64,000 nucleotides of DNA from Agrococcus sp051751085 (GTDB lineage Bacteria > Actinomycetota > Actinomycetes > Actinomycetales > Microbacteriaceae). Of this stretch, positions 21,993 to 31,206 are shown in pieces. The notes beneath the pieces are model-generated. The model was not told the origin of the DNA. It was given only the letters and a program-made list of their open reading frames with translations, and made no database searches. Every line of letters starts with the position of its first letter. Position 1 is the first letter of the stretch. The DNA is taken from NCBI GenBank assembly GCA_051751085.1, contig JBNJKM010000004.1, positions 124,001 through 188,000 of the forward strand. Direction: 5' to 3'. The position numbers and the translations under genes are program-made.

Positions 21993-23122
21993 AGCGTGTG
22001 GTCGGCGGCCACGAGCGTCGGCCGGGGCTGCTGCCAGTCGAGCGGCTCCTCCCAGGGCTCGACGACCTGGACGCGCTGCGTCACCGCTCCCGACGCGGGG
22101 TCGATGACGTGCACCGCGCCGTCGGTGCCGAGCACGAGCGCCTCGCCGTGCGGTCCGCGCGCGAGCGAGCGGAAGCTGTAGCTCGTGCCGAGCTCGACGA
22201 GCCGCAGCTCGCCGGTCGCGGTGTCGATGAGCGAGACGCGCGTGGGGCGCTCGAGCTCCGCGTCGCGGTCGACCTTGTAGTCGCCGAGCACGACGGCCAA
22301 GTCGTGGTGGCCGCGCACGTTGCCGATGTGGCCGTAGGCATCCGGTGCCGGGATGTGGGTGAACGCGCCGTCCCGGAGCACGACGACGCCGTCCTCGCAG
22401 CCCAGCAGCACGGCCTCGTCGGCCGCGACCGTCTCGCCGTGCACCCCGGGGCACGCATCCGTGCGAGCGAGCTCGTCGCCCGTGCCGGAGCGCAGCACGA
22501 CGCTCGAGCGCGCGTCCTCGGTGCCCTCCGTGGTCACGAGCGCGCCTGTCTCGAGCCGCACCGCGACGCCGTGATGGGCATCCGGCACCTGCGCCTCGCG
22601 CCGCTGCTCGGCGCCGGCGAGCAGCGTGGCGGAGTCGAAGGTCACGATCTCGCCGGTGCCGTCGTCGAAGAGCGCGGTCGTGCCGGCGTGGACCGTGACG
22701 TGACCGGGGTGCTCCGCGGGGAACGCGACGTCGCCGAGGGCCGGCGGGATCGCATGGAAGTGCTCGTGGTCGCCGTGCGCGGCGATCTCGACACCGGTGT
22801 CGAGCACCCGGAAGCCCCCGGGCGCGGTGACGAGGATCGAGCGGTCGTCGCCGGCCGCGCTCAGTCGCAGGAAGCCGTCGAGCTCGAGCTCGGCCACCGG
22901 TTCGAGGCTCGCGGCATCGAGCACGGCGATGCCGCCGGGGACGGTGACCGCGATGCGGGTCGCGGCGACCTCGACGGAGGACGGGGCGCTGCTCGCGGTC
23001 GGTGCGGGTGAGGCCGACTCCGGGGAGGCCGGCGCGGACGGTCCCGTGGCGCAGGAGGCGAGCAGGGCGATGGACAGGGGGACGGCGGCGAGCGTCGCGG
23101 CTCGGCGGTGCGTGGATCTCAT
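21878..23122 (-). CDS. aztD: Zinc metallochaperone AztD-like lipoprotein
   Basis: A 414-residue secreted lipoprotein (lipobox LLASC, Cys24) with a beta-propeller-like body. The His-rich HGDHEHFH at residues 116-123 matches the metal-binding site of AztD. AztD passes zinc to the binding protein AztC of the AztABC importer; that importer is not in this window. Zinc control is supported by the TGAAAATCATTCTCA box 18 bases upstream of the ATG. The 3' end overlaps the convergent flavin-reductase gene by 115 bp. Confidence 0.88.
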   Translation of the reverse strand: MRSTHRRAATLAAVPLSIALLASCATGPSAPASPESASPAPTASSAPSSVEVAATRIAVTVPGGIAVLDAASLEPVAELELDGFLRLSAAGDDRSILVTAPGGFRVLDTGVEIAAHGDHEHFHAIPPALGDVAFPAEHPGHVTVHAGTTALFDDGTGEIVTFDSATLLAGAEQRREAQVPDAHHGVAVRLETGALVTTEGTEDARSSVVLRSGTGDELARTDACPGVHGETVAADEAVLLGCEDGVVVLRDGAFTHIPAPDAYGHIGNVRGHHDLAVVLGDYKVDRDAELERPTRVSLIDTATGELRLVELGTSYSFRSLARGPHGEALVLGTDGAVHVIDPASGAVTQRVQVVEPWEEPLDWQQPRPTLVAADHTLYVTDPATRRVLALDAHSLAVTAETTLDGAPNELAAAR

Positions 23123-23140
23123 GGCGTCAACCTAGCGGAA

Positions 23141-23155
23141 TGAAAATCATTCTCA
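23141..23155. promoter_or_regulatory. Zur box (zinc-uptake repressor operator)
   Basis: TGAAAATCATTCTCA is a near-perfect match (one base off) to the palindromic actinobacterial Zur/FurB core TGAAAATCATTTTCA. It lies 18 bp upstream of the aztD ATG on the minus strand, where a repressor would block transcription in zinc-replete cells. The divergent deacetylase gene starts ~60 bp to the other side and may or may not be affected. Confidence 0.88.
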
Positions 23156-23213
23156 AACCCGAGGGGTCGCGTCGCGTCGTCGATGCACAGCGCGCGATGG
23201 TTGGATGGGGGGA

Positions 23214-24305
23214 ATGGACCCCCGCCTCGAGCGCGTGCTCTTCGTGCACGCGCACCCCGACGATGAGACGCTCTCGACCGGCGCTGCGATCGCGGCTGTC
23301 GCGGCCGGCGGCGGGGACCCCGTCGTCGTCACCTTCACGCTCGGCGAGCGGGGCGAGGTGCGCGAGGAGCGGCTCGCCGACGTCGAGCAGGTGGGGGTCG
23401 GCGAGGTGCGCCGCGCCGAGCTGGAGGGCGCGCTCCGGGCGCTCGGCGCTCGCGGCCGACGCATCCACGGCTGGGACGACTCCGGCATGGCGTGGCACGC
23501 GAACGGCGTCGCGGGCGCCGCGCCCGACGCGCCGCCCACGTCGATGAGCAAGGCCGATCCCGACGACCTCGCGGATGCGCTCAGCACCGTCATCGAGGAG
23601 GTGGACCCGACGTCGATCGTCACCTACGACGCCGATGGGGGCTACGGGCACCCGGACCACGTCGCCGCGCACCGCGCATCCGTCATCGCCGCGCGGCGCT
23701 ACGACCTGCCCCTCTACGTGCGCTCCAAGCGCGCGGGCGACGTGGCGTTCGCGCTCGAGCCGGTGCGCGACCGCGTGCTCGCGGCGCTCGGCGCGCACCG
23801 CTCCCAGCTCGTCGTCGAGGGCGACGACGTGCTGCACGTCGGCGGCCAGCGCCGCGCGCTCGACGAGGTCGAGCACTACACGCTCATCGAGACGAGGCCG
23901 CGCCGCCGGGTGCGCTGGGGGCTGCTCATCGGCACGCTGCTCGCCGGCGCCGTCGTCGGCGCCGTCGGCACCTTCTCGCACCAGCAGGTGCCGTGGGGCA
24001 TCGCGCTCTCGCTGCTCGCGGCCATCGGGCTCATCGTCGGCGTGCGCGCCGCGTCGGGCTCGCGGCAGCTGACGTTCGCGGCGGTGCTCGGCGTGCTCGG
24101 CGTCATCGCGCTCGTCGCGATCGACCCGCTCGGCCGCGGCGCGTTCGGCACCGAGCGCGCGCTCGTGGCCGCGAACCTGCCGGGCTGGCTGTGGACGCTC
24201 GCGCCGGCCGCCGTATCCTTCGTCGCGCTGGCGTGGCCGGACGCGGAGGCGATGCGGCGGATTAGGATGGCGTCGAAGACCGCGACCGAAGGGGACCGGA
24301 GATGA
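23214..24305 (+). CDS. mshB: PIG-L family deacetylase (MshB-like, mycothiol biosynthesis) with C-terminal membrane domain
   Basis: About 363 residues. The N-terminal ~220 residues are a LmbE/PIG-L zinc deacetylase with AHPDDE and GYGHPDH metal-ligand motifs, closest to MshB, which deacetylates GlcNAc-inositol in mycothiol synthesis. The C-terminal ~130 residues form about four membrane helices, not part of the usual enzyme. In M. tuberculosis a separate small membrane-protein gene follows mshB, so this looks like a fusion of the two. Start uncertain: ATG 23214, or 23205 three codons earlier. The stop overlaps the fdxA start. The catalytic assignment is strong; MshB specificity is inferred from gene context. 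Confidence 0.85.
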   Translation: MDPRLERVLFVHAHPDDETLSTGAAIAAVAAGGGDPVVVTFTLGERGEVREERLADVEQVGVGEVRRAELEGALRALGARGRRIHGWDDSGMAWHANGVAGAAPDAPPTSMSKADPDDLADALSTVIEEVDPTSIVTYDADGGYGHPDHVAAHRASVIAARRYDLPLYVRSKRAGDVAFALEPVRDRVLAALGAHRSQLVVEGDDVLHVGGQRRALDEVEHYTLIETRPRRRVRWGLLIGTLLAGAVVGAVGTFSHQQVPWGIALSLLAAIGLIVGVRAASGSRQLTFAAVLGVLGVIALVAIDPLGRGAFGTERALVAANLPGWLWTLAPAAVSFVALAWPDAEAMRRIRMASKTATEGDRR

Positions 24306-24631
24306 CCTATGTGATCGCGCTCCCGTGCGTCGACCTCAAGGACCGCGCGTGCGTCGACGAGTGCCCGGTGGACTGCATCTACGAGGGCGAGCGGATGCTC
24401 TACATCCACCCCGACGAGTGCGTCGACTGCGGCGCGTGCGAGCCGGTGTGCCCCGTCGAGGCGATCTTCTACGAGGACGACACGCCGGAGGAGTGGGCCG
24501 ACTACTACGAGGCCAACGTGCACTTCTTCGACGAGATCGGATCGCCGGGCGGCGCCGCGAAGGTCGGCGTGCTGCCCTTCGACCACCCGATCGTGGCCGC
24601 CCTGCCCCCGCAGGCGCAGCCCACCCCGTAG
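24302..24631 (+). CDS. fdxA: Ferredoxin, 7Fe (3Fe-4S/4Fe-4S) type
   Basis: A 109-residue ferredoxin of the FdxA/FdxC class. The first cysteine set (CVDECPVDCIYEG) is followed by a second canonical CVDCGACEPVCP set, with the usual acidic Glu/Asp-rich segment after it and a Pro-rich tail. It carries electrons in the cytoplasm. It overlaps the mshB stop by four bases and is followed four bases later by dapC, a conserved actinobacterial gene order. Confidence 0.95.
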   Translation: MTYVIALPCVDLKDRACVDECPVDCIYEGERMLYIHPDECVDCGACEPVCPVEAIFYEDDTPEEWADYYEANVHFFDEIGSPGGAAKVGVLPFDHPIVAALPPQAQPTP

Positions 24632-24635
24632 CCCC

Positions 24636-25712
24636 GTGCTCGAGCTGCCCGACTTCCCCTGGGACACGCTCGCCGAGGCGAAGGCCCGTGCCGCGGCGCA
24701 TCCCGGCGGCCTCGTCGACCTGAGCGTCGGCTCGCCCGTCGATCCCACGCCGGAGCTCCTGCAGCGGGCGCTCCGGGAGGCGACCGACGCGCACGGCTAC
24801 CCGACGAACTGGGGCACGCCGGAGGCGCGGCGCGCGATCGTCGACTGGTTCGCGCGGGTGCGCGGCGTGCCGGGCCTCGACGAGCGCGGCGTGCTCGTGA
24901 CGGTCGGCTCGAAGGAGCTCGTCGCGGGGCTGCCGCTGCAGCTGGGCCTCGGCGCCGGCGACGCGGTCGTGCACCCCTCGATCGCCTACCCGACCTACGA
25001 CATCGGCGCGCGCGTCGCGGGCGCGACGCCCGTGCCCGCCGACGACCCGGACGACTGGCCGGCCGAGACGCGGCTCGTCTGGCTCAACTCCCCGTCGAAC
25101 CCCACGGGCGACGTGCTGGGGGTGGATGCGCTCCGCCGCATCGTGCGCGCCGCGCGCGAGCGGGGCATCGTGGTCGCGAGCGACGAGTGCTACGCGCTGC
25201 TGCCCTGGACCGTGGACGAGGCGCCCTCCATCCTCGACCCGCGCGTCACCGACGGCGACCTCTCCGGCCTGGTCGCCGTCTACTCGCTCAGCAAGCAGTC
25301 GAACCTGGCCGGCTACCGTGCCGCCTTCGTCGCGGGCGACCCCGACGTGGTGCAGCGCGTGCTCGCCGTGCGCAAGCACCTCGGGCTCATGGCACCGAGC
25401 CCCGTGCAGCACGCGCTCGCCGTCGCGCTCGGCGATGACGAGCACGTCGACGCGCAGCGGGAGCGCTACCGGGCCCGCCGCGCGCTGCTGCTGCCCGCGC
25501 TCGAGGCGCGCGGCTCCACCGTGCGCTCCGACGCCGGCCTGTACCTGTGGGCGACCGACGGCACCGATGCGCTCGCGCAGGTCGACGCGCTCGCCGAGCT
25601 CGGCATCCTCGCGGCGCCCGGCAGCTTCTACGGGGACCGGACGCACGTGCGGGTCGCGCTCACCGCATCCGACGACGACATCGCGGAGGCCGCGGCGCGC
25701 CTGCGCGCATGA
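24636..25712 (+). CDS. dapC: Succinyldiaminopimelate transaminase
   Basis: A 358-residue class I/II aminotransferase. The PLP lysine is K220 in SLSKQSNLAGYR, and WLNSPSNPTGDVLG is the fold-type I Asn-Pro block. The N-terminus LPDFPWDTLAEAKARAAAHPGG is typical of actinobacterial DapC. It converts N-succinyl-2-amino-6-ketopimelate to N-succinyl-diaminopimelate for lysine and cell-wall synthesis. dapD and dapE, the flanking pathway steps, lie 6-8 kb downstream. GTG start, four bases after the fdxA stop. Confidence 0.92.
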   Translation: MLELPDFPWDTLAEAKARAAAHPGGLVDLSVGSPVDPTPELLQRALREATDAHGYPTNWGTPEARRAIVDWFARVRGVPGLDERGVLVTVGSKELVAGLPLQLGLGAGDAVVHPSIAYPTYDIGARVAGATPVPADDPDDWPAETRLVWLNSPSNPTGDVLGVDALRRIVRAARERGIVVASDECYALLPWTVDEAPSILDPRVTDGDLSGLVAVYSLSKQSNLAGYRAAFVAGDPDVVQRVLAVRKHLGLMAPSPVQHALAVALGDDEHVDAQRERYRARRALLLPALEARGSTVRSDAGLYLWATDGTDALAQVDALAELGILAAPGSFYGDRTHVRVALTASDDDIAEAAARLRA

Positions 25713-25773
25713 GGCGTGCGCGCGTGGGAGGGGCTTGGCGGAGCGCCGTCTCGACGATCGCTAGGCTGTCCTG

Positions 25774-27093
25774 GTGACGACTGAGGACACCGCTACGCAG
25801 CCCGCCCGTTCCGTGGAGGAGCGTGCGCCCCGCACCGTGACCCTGCAGCATGAGGGCCGCTCCACCGAGCTGGACGTGCTCGAGGCCTCGGACGGTCGCT
25901 CCGCGATCGACGTGGCGAAGCTCACGCGCGACACGGGGCTCACCGCGCTCGACTACGGCTTCGTCAACACCGCCGCGACGCGCAGCGCCATCACCTACAT
26001 CGACGGCGACGCGGGCATCCTCCGCTACCGCGGCTATCCGATCGAGGAGCTCGCCGAGCAGAAGACCTTCCTCGACGTCGCGCACCTCCTCATCCACGGG
26101 GAGCTGCCCAACGAGGACGAGCTCGCCGACTTCGACCACAGCGTGCGCCGCCACACGCTGCTGCACGAGGACCTCCGCCGCTTCTTCGACGCGCTGCCGC
26201 GCGACGCGCACCCGATGAGCGCGCTCTCGAGCGCCGTCAGCGCCCTCTCGACCTACTACGAGCACGACCACGACCCGCGCGACCCCGAGAAGGTCGACAA
26301 GCAGACGATCCGCCTGCTCGCGAAGATGCCGGTCATCGCCGCCTACGCCCACAAGAAGTCGATCGGGCAGGCGTTCCTCTACCCCGACAACTCGCTGTCG
26401 TTCGTCGAGAACTACCTGAAGCTCAACTTCGGCATCCAGGCCGAGGAGTACATCCAGAACCCCGTGATGGTGCGCGCGCTCGAGCGCCTGCTCATCCTGC
26501 ATGCCGACCACGAGCAGAACGCGTCGACCTCGACCGTGCGGCTCGTCGGCTCGACGGACGCCAACCTGTTCGCCTCCGTCTCCGCCGGCATCCACGCGCT
26601 CTCCGGACCGCTGCACGGCGGCGCGAACGAGGCCGTGCTCACCATGCTGCGCGGCATCCGCGACTCGGGCGAGGGCGTCGAGCGCTTCGTCGAGCGCGTC
26701 AAGCGCAAGGAGCAGGGCGTCAAGCTCATGGGCTTCGGGCACCGCGTCTACAAGAACTACGACCCGCGCGCGAAGCTCGTCAAGGCATCCGCCGAGGAGG
26801 TGCTCGCGCAGCTCGGCGTGCGCGACCCGCTGCTCGACATCGCGCAGGAGCTCGAGCAGGCTGCGCTCGCCGACGACTACTTCCGCGAGCGGAAGCTGTA
26901 CCCGAACGTCGACTTCTACACCGGTGTCATCTACAAGGCGATGGGCTTCCCGGAGCGGATGTTCACGGTGCTCTTCGCGATCGGCCGGCTGCCCGGCTGG
27001 ATCGCGCACTGGCGCGAGATGATGCTCGACCCGCAGACGAAGATCGGCCGCCCCCAGCAGCTGTACGTCGGCCCGGTCGAGCGCCACATCTGA
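25774..27093 (+). CDS. gltA: Citrate synthase (type II, hexameric)
   Basis: A 439-residue citrate synthase condensing oxaloacetate and acetyl-CoA. Catalytic motifs are visible: GPLHGGANEAV, GFGHRVYKNYDPRAK with the catalytic His, and PNVDFYTG with the catalytic Asp. The N-terminal extension fits the Gram-negative/actinobacterial type II form. The start is a GTG; TAGGCT at 25762-25767 lies 6 bases before it, suggesting a leaderless mRNA. Confidence 0.97.
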   Translation: MTTEDTATQPARSVEERAPRTVTLQHEGRSTELDVLEASDGRSAIDVAKLTRDTGLTALDYGFVNTAATRSAITYIDGDAGILRYRGYPIEELAEQKTFLDVAHLLIHGELPNEDELADFDHSVRRHTLLHEDLRRFFDALPRDAHPMSALSSAVSALSTYYEHDHDPRDPEKVDKQTIRLLAKMPVIAAYAHKKSIGQAFLYPDNSLSFVENYLKLNFGIQAEEYIQNPVMVRALERLLILHADHEQNASTSTVRLVGSTDANLFASVSAGIHALSGPLHGGANEAVLTMLRGIRDSGEGVERFVERVKRKEQGVKLMGFGHRVYKNYDPRAKLVKASAEEVLAQLGVRDPLLDIAQELEQAALADDYFRERKLYPNVDFYTGVIYKAMGFPERMFTVLFAIGRLPGWIAHWREMMLDPQTKIGRPQQLYVGPVERHI

Positions 27094-27151
27094 CCGCCGA
27101 CCCCGCCACCCCGCACCCCGCCGCCTGCGCGGCCACCACCCTGGAGCATCC

Positions 27152-28603
27152 GTGACCACCACCACGCAGGCGACGCCATCGAGCGCTGTCGACCGGTTCT
27201 TCAAGATCACCGAGCGCGGCTCGAGCGTCTCGCAGGAGGTGCGCGGCGGCCTCGTCACGTTCTTCGCGATGGCATACATCATCGTGCTGAACCCGCTCAT
27301 CATCGGCGGGTTCTCGCCCGAGCAGGCGGCCACCGACGTCGAGGGCGGATGGCTCCCCAACAATCAGGTGGCGGCCGTCACCGCCCTGGTCGGCGGGCTC
27401 ATGACCCTCGCGATGGGCCTCATCGCCAACGTGCCCTTCGGCCTCGCCGCCGGCCTCGGCATCAACTCGTTCCTCGCCTTCGGCCTCGTCGGCGAGCTCA
27501 CGTGGCCCGAGGCGATGGGCCTCGTGCTCATCAACGGCGTCATCATCGTCGTGCTCGCCGCGACGGGCCTGCGCCGCATGATCTTCGACGCGGTGCCGCC
27601 GGCGCTCAAGAGCGCGATCGCGGTCGGCATCGGCCTCTTCATCGCCTTCATCGGATTCGTCGACTCCGGCTTCGTGCGCACGACCGGCATCTCTGCGCCC
27701 CCCGTGCAGCTCGGCGACGGCGGCTCCATCACGACCCTGCCGACGGCCGTGTTCGTCATCGGCGTCGTGCTCATGGGCATCCTGCTCGCGCTGCGGGTCA
27801 AGGGCGCGCTGCTCATCGGCATCGTCGGCACGACCGTGATCGCGATCATCCTGGAGTCGATCTTCAAGGTCGGCCCGTCGCTGGGCGTGAACCCCGACGC
27901 CTGGAACCTCAACGCGCCCGCGCTGCCGACGAGCATCGTCGCGCTGCCCGACCTCTCGCTCATCGGCCAGGTCTCGTTCGGCTCGTTCGAGCGCATCGGG
28001 GTGCTCGCGACGACGATGTTTATCTTCACGCTCGTGTTCATGAACTTCTTCGACGCGATGGGGACCATGACGGGCCTCGCGCGCCAGGCCGGGCTGTCGA
28101 CGCCCGACGGGCAGTTCCCTGGCCTGAAGCGCGCGCTCATCGTCGAGGGCTTCGGCGCCGTCGCGGGCGGCGGCGCGAGCGCCTCGTCGAACACCGTCTT
28201 CGTCGACTCCGCCGCGGGCGTGGGCGAGGGCGCCCGCACGGGCCTCGCGTCGGTCGTGACGGGACTGCTGTTCCTCGCTGCCATGTTCCTCACGCCGCTG
28301 ACGCAGATCGTGCCGCTCGAGGTGGCCGCCGCGACGCTCGTCGTCGTCGGCGCCATGATGATGGCGCAGATCGCCGACATCGACTTCACCGACTTCCGCG
28401 TCGCGCTGCCGGCGTTCCTCACCATCGTCGTCATGCCGCTCACCTACAACATCGCGAACGGCATCGGCGTCGGCTTCATCGCCTGGGTCATCGTCAACGC
28501 GGTCTCGGGTCGCGCGAAGCAGATCTCGCCGCTGCTGTGGGTCGTCGCGGCGCTCTTCGTCGTCTTCTTCGTGCGCGGCCCGCTGCAGGCGCTGATCGGC
28601 TGA
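27152..28603 (+). CDS. NCS2-family purine permease (AzgA/PbuG-like)
   Basis: A 483-residue transporter with about 12-14 membrane helices. Family marks are EVRGGLVTFFAMAYIIVLNP at the start, GLGINSFLAF, and SASSNTVFVDSAAGVGEGARTGL near the transport site. AzgA/PbuG proteins import adenine, hypoxanthine or guanine by proton symport; the exact substrate is not readable here. GTG start, 58 bases after the citrate synthase stop; a separate promoter is likely, though read-through is possible. Confidence 0.9.
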   Translation: MTTTTQATPSSAVDRFFKITERGSSVSQEVRGGLVTFFAMAYIIVLNPLIIGGFSPEQAATDVEGGWLPNNQVAAVTALVGGLMTLAMGLIANVPFGLAAGLGINSFLAFGLVGELTWPEAMGLVLINGVIIVVLAATGLRRMIFDAVPPALKSAIAVGIGLFIAFIGFVDSGFVRTTGISAPPVQLGDGGSITTLPTAVFVIGVVLMGILLALRVKGALLIGIVGTTVIAIILESIFKVGPSLGVNPDAWNLNAPALPTSIVALPDLSLIGQVSFGSFERIGVLATTMFIFTLVFMNFFDAMGTMTGLARQAGLSTPDGQFPGLKRALIVEGFGAVAGGGASASSNTVFVDSAAGVGEGARTGLASVVTGLLFLAAMFLTPLTQIVPLEVAAATLVVVGAMMMAQIADIDFTDFRVALPAFLTIVVMPLTYNIANGIGVGFIAWVIVNAVSGRAKQISPLLWVVAALFVVFFVRGPLQALIG

Positions 28604-28624
28604 CGCGCCGGGCGGTCGCCTGCC

Positions 28625-28846
28625 ATGAGCGGAGGCGATCTTCGCCCCTGCGCACGGGCGGAGGCGATATCCACCTCCGCCTGAGGCATCGCCTCTCCTC
28701 GTGACGGCCACCGATGCACCCGGCCGGGCCCGTGGCGGCGCGGTGCCGCCGGGTTCGCCCGTCACGGGGAGAGGCGATCCCACGGGCGGAGGGCGGAAAC
28801 GCCTCGGCTTGCGCGCCCTGCCCCGGATCGCCTCGGCCCGTGACGG
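28625..28846. repeat. Intergenic cluster of GAGGCGAT repeats and an inverted repeat
   Basis: The short core GAGGCGAT (or its complement ATCGCCTC) occurs at about 28632, 28661, 28688, 28771 and 28827. Two of these form a ~20-bp inverted repeat, 28688-28707 against 28759-28778, each including a GTGACGG/CCGTCAC block. The cluster fills the space between the convergent permease and ABC-exporter genes. It is unrelated in sequence to the 36-kb palindromes. Its extent is approximate; terminator function is possible. Confidence 0.65.
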
Positions 28847-30424
28847 CTAGGTCGACTTCGAGACCTGCGCGAGCACCTCGGGGCCGCGGCGGTCGAGGGC
28901 CGCACCGCCGACGCGGATGCCGAACCACGCCGAGAGCGCGCCGAGGCCCAGCGCGGCGGCCAGGCTCAGCCAGCCGAGCCACGGCATCCAGTAGGACGCG
29001 ATGGCGAGCCCGATGAACGGCGACCCGACGATCGCGAGCAGCGGGAACGCGACCGCGACGCCGGCGAGCGACTGCACCCCGCCGGACGAGCCGCGGCCGA
29101 GCGGGTTCGCGCCCGGCGCCGGCGCCTCGCCGGGCAGGTACGCGGCGAGCCACAGCAGCGCGCCGCTCAGCAGCCCGAACGCGCCGAGACCGACGCCGAG
29201 GCTCGCGGGCAGCAGCTCCCAGCGGCCCGTCGCCCACGTGCAGGCGACCGCTGTCAGCACGATCGCGGGCACGTAGACGCTGCCGGTGCCGAGCAGCCGG
29301 CCGGCACGGTCCTGCGCGCCGCGCACCCCGGAGAGCAGGTGCCACGCGAACGCGCTGTTGTCGTAGGCGACGTCGATCTGCACCATGCTCGCGGCGATGA
29401 TGCCCATGAGCAGCGGCAGCATCGCGAACGGCTCGCGCGGCACCTCATCGCCCAGCAGCTGCAGGCCGCCGACGATCGCGGGCACCATGAGCACGGCGAT
29501 GACGTTCATGAGGTGGCGCACGTCGCGGCGACGGTAGCGGATGCTGCGGGCCGCGATCGCGCCGACCGGGGTCGCGGGGAGCAGGCGGTCGAGCAGGCGG
29601 CCCTCGCGCACCCGCCCGCCGCCGCGCAGCACGATGGGGTTCGTGAGCCGCTCCTCGAGCAGCCGGCCCCAGCCCCACCACGCGAGCGCGACCGTCGCGA
29701 GCGCGATCGCGAGCTTCGCGACCGCCTCGAGCCACAGCCCCTCGGCGACCGTGCGCGGCAGGTCGAACGCGGCGCCGAGCGGCGTCCACGCGACGATGCG
29801 AGCCGCGATGTCGATCGCCTGACCGACGTCGCCGACCGCGCGCACACCGGCCGCGAGCGCCTGCATGCCGAGCGCGAGCCCTGCGATCGCGACGAGCAGC
29901 AGGATCGCCATCGCGTCGCGGGCACGCTTGCTGGCGAGCTGGCGCGCGACGAGGTCGGCGACCACGCGCGTGATGAGCAGCGCCGTCGCGACCACCATCG
30001 GCAGCGCGACGACGGCGGTGATGAGGGCGGCGACGGATGTCGACCACACGACGAGGCCGATGACGCCGCCGAGCACGGCGACGATGCCCCATGCGTCGAG
30101 CAGCTGCGCCGCGAGCAGGCCGCGGCGCAGCCGTCGCGCGGTCAGCGGCAGCAGGCTGAAGCGCTCCGGCGCGAGCGGATCGCTCGTGCCCACGAGCACC
30201 GCGATGGCCGTGAGGGAGACGACGAGGGTCGCGCCGCCGAGCACCGCGAACGGCGCGCCGAGCTCGGGCAGCAGCGCGCGGGTGGCGATCGCGCCGACGG
30301 TCATCATGCCGAGCAGCGAGAGCGCGCCGAGCCCGGTGACGACGACCGCGACGATCGCCCACGGGCTCTGTCGCAGCGTGCCGAGCAGCAGCCGCCACCT
30401 CAGTGCGACGAAGTGCGCAGCCAC
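28847..30424 (-). CDS. ABC-2 type exporter, large membrane subunit
   Basis: A ~525-residue polytopic membrane protein with about 12 hydrophobic segments. It starts at a GTG inside the 3' end of the ATPase gene (25-bp overlap), so the two are translationally coupled. The pairing of a single ATPase with a 500-residue permease resembles actinobacterial exporters annotated as tetronasin-like or as bacteriocin/antibiotic efflux. The substrate is unknown. The stop is followed by the GAGGCGAT repeat cluster. Confidence 0.85.
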   Translation of the reverse strand: MAAHFVALRWRLLLGTLRQSPWAIVAVVVTGLGALSLLGMMTVGAIATRALLPELGAPFAVLGGATLVVSLTAIAVLVGTSDPLAPERFSLLPLTARRLRRGLLAAQLLDAWGIVAVLGGVIGLVVWSTSVAALITAVVALPMVVATALLITRVVADLVARQLASKRARDAMAILLLVAIAGLALGMQALAAGVRAVGDVGQAIDIAARIVAWTPLGAAFDLPRTVAEGLWLEAVAKLAIALATVALAWWGWGRLLEERLTNPIVLRGGGRVREGRLLDRLLPATPVGAIAARSIRYRRRDVRHLMNVIAVLMVPAIVGGLQLLGDEVPREPFAMLPLLMGIIAASMVQIDVAYDNSAFAWHLLSGVRGAQDRAGRLLGTGSVYVPAIVLTAVACTWATGRWELLPASLGVGLGAFGLLSGALLWLAAYLPGEAPAPGANPLGRGSSGGVQSLAGVAVAFPLLAIVGSPFIGLAIASYWMPWLGWLSLAAALGLGALSAWFGIRVGGAALDRRGPEVLAQVSKST

Positions 30425-31206
30425 GCGAGCGTCTCCGTCCCGTGCGCGTCCTGCCCGACCATCTGCACGAAGCGCTGCTGCAGGCTCGTGCCGCCGCGCA
30501 CCTCGTCGAGCGTGCCGCTCGCGATCAGCCGCCCCTGGGCGACCACGGCGACCCGGTCGCACAGCGACTCGACGAGCTCCATGACGTGGCTCGAGAGCAC
30601 GACGGTGCCGCCGGAGGCGACGAAGCCGCGCAGGATCGCGCGGATCGCCTCGCCCGAGACGGGGTCGACCGCCTCGAAGGGCTCGTCGAGGATCAGCACG
30701 CGCGGGGCGTGGATGAGCGCGCACGCGAGCGCGATCTTCTTGCGCATGCCGGCGGAGTAGTCGGCGACGACCGTGCCGGCGGTGTCGGCGAGCCCGAGCG
30801 CCCCGAGCAGGTCGGCCGAGCGGGAGACGACGTCGGCCTCCGGCATCGAGCGCAGCAGCCCGTTGTAGCGCAGCAGCTCGGCGCCCGTGAGCCGGTCGAA
30901 CAGGTGCACGCCGTCGGGCAGCACGCCCATGATGGCCTTCGCGGCGGCCGGATCGCGCCACACGTCGTGGCCGAGCACCGACGCGGTGCCGTGGTCGGGC
31001 CGCAGCAGCCCCGTCGCCATCGAGAGGGTCGTCGTCTTGCCGGCGCCGTTCGGGCCGACGAGCCCGAACATCGACCCCTGCGGCACGGCGAGGCTCAGCC
31101 CATCCACCGCCACCTTCTGGCCGAAGCGCTTCGCGAGCTGCACGAGCTCGAGCGCGGGCCCCTGCGGAGGCGGTGGGGAAGTGGGCTGGGCGTGCGCGGA
31201 CGTCAT
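30400..31206 (-). CDS. ABC exporter ATP-binding protein
   Basis: A 268-residue single-cassette ATPase with Walker A GPNGAGKTTT, the Q-loop region, the signature YSAGMRKK (a degenerate LSGGQ typical of ABC-2 exporters), the Walker B LILDEPFEAVDP, and the switch His in SSHVMELVE. It powers the membrane subunit encoded immediately downstream. The ATG at 31206 is preceded by CAGGCT, a weak -10-like hexamer 6 bases away. Confidence 0.93.
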   Translation of the reverse strand: MTSAHAQPTSPPPPQGPALELVQLAKRFGQKVAVDGLSLAVPQGSMFGLVGPNGAGKTTTLSMATGLLRPDHGTASVLGHDVWRDPAAAKAIMGVLPDGVHLFDRLTGAELLRYNGLLRSMPEADVVSRSADLLGALGLADTAGTVVADYSAGMRKKIALACALIHAPRVLILDEPFEAVDPVSGEAIRAILRGFVASGGTVVLSSHVMELVESLCDRVAVVAQGRLIASGTLDEVRGGTSLQQRFVQMVGQDAHGTETLAWLRTSSH

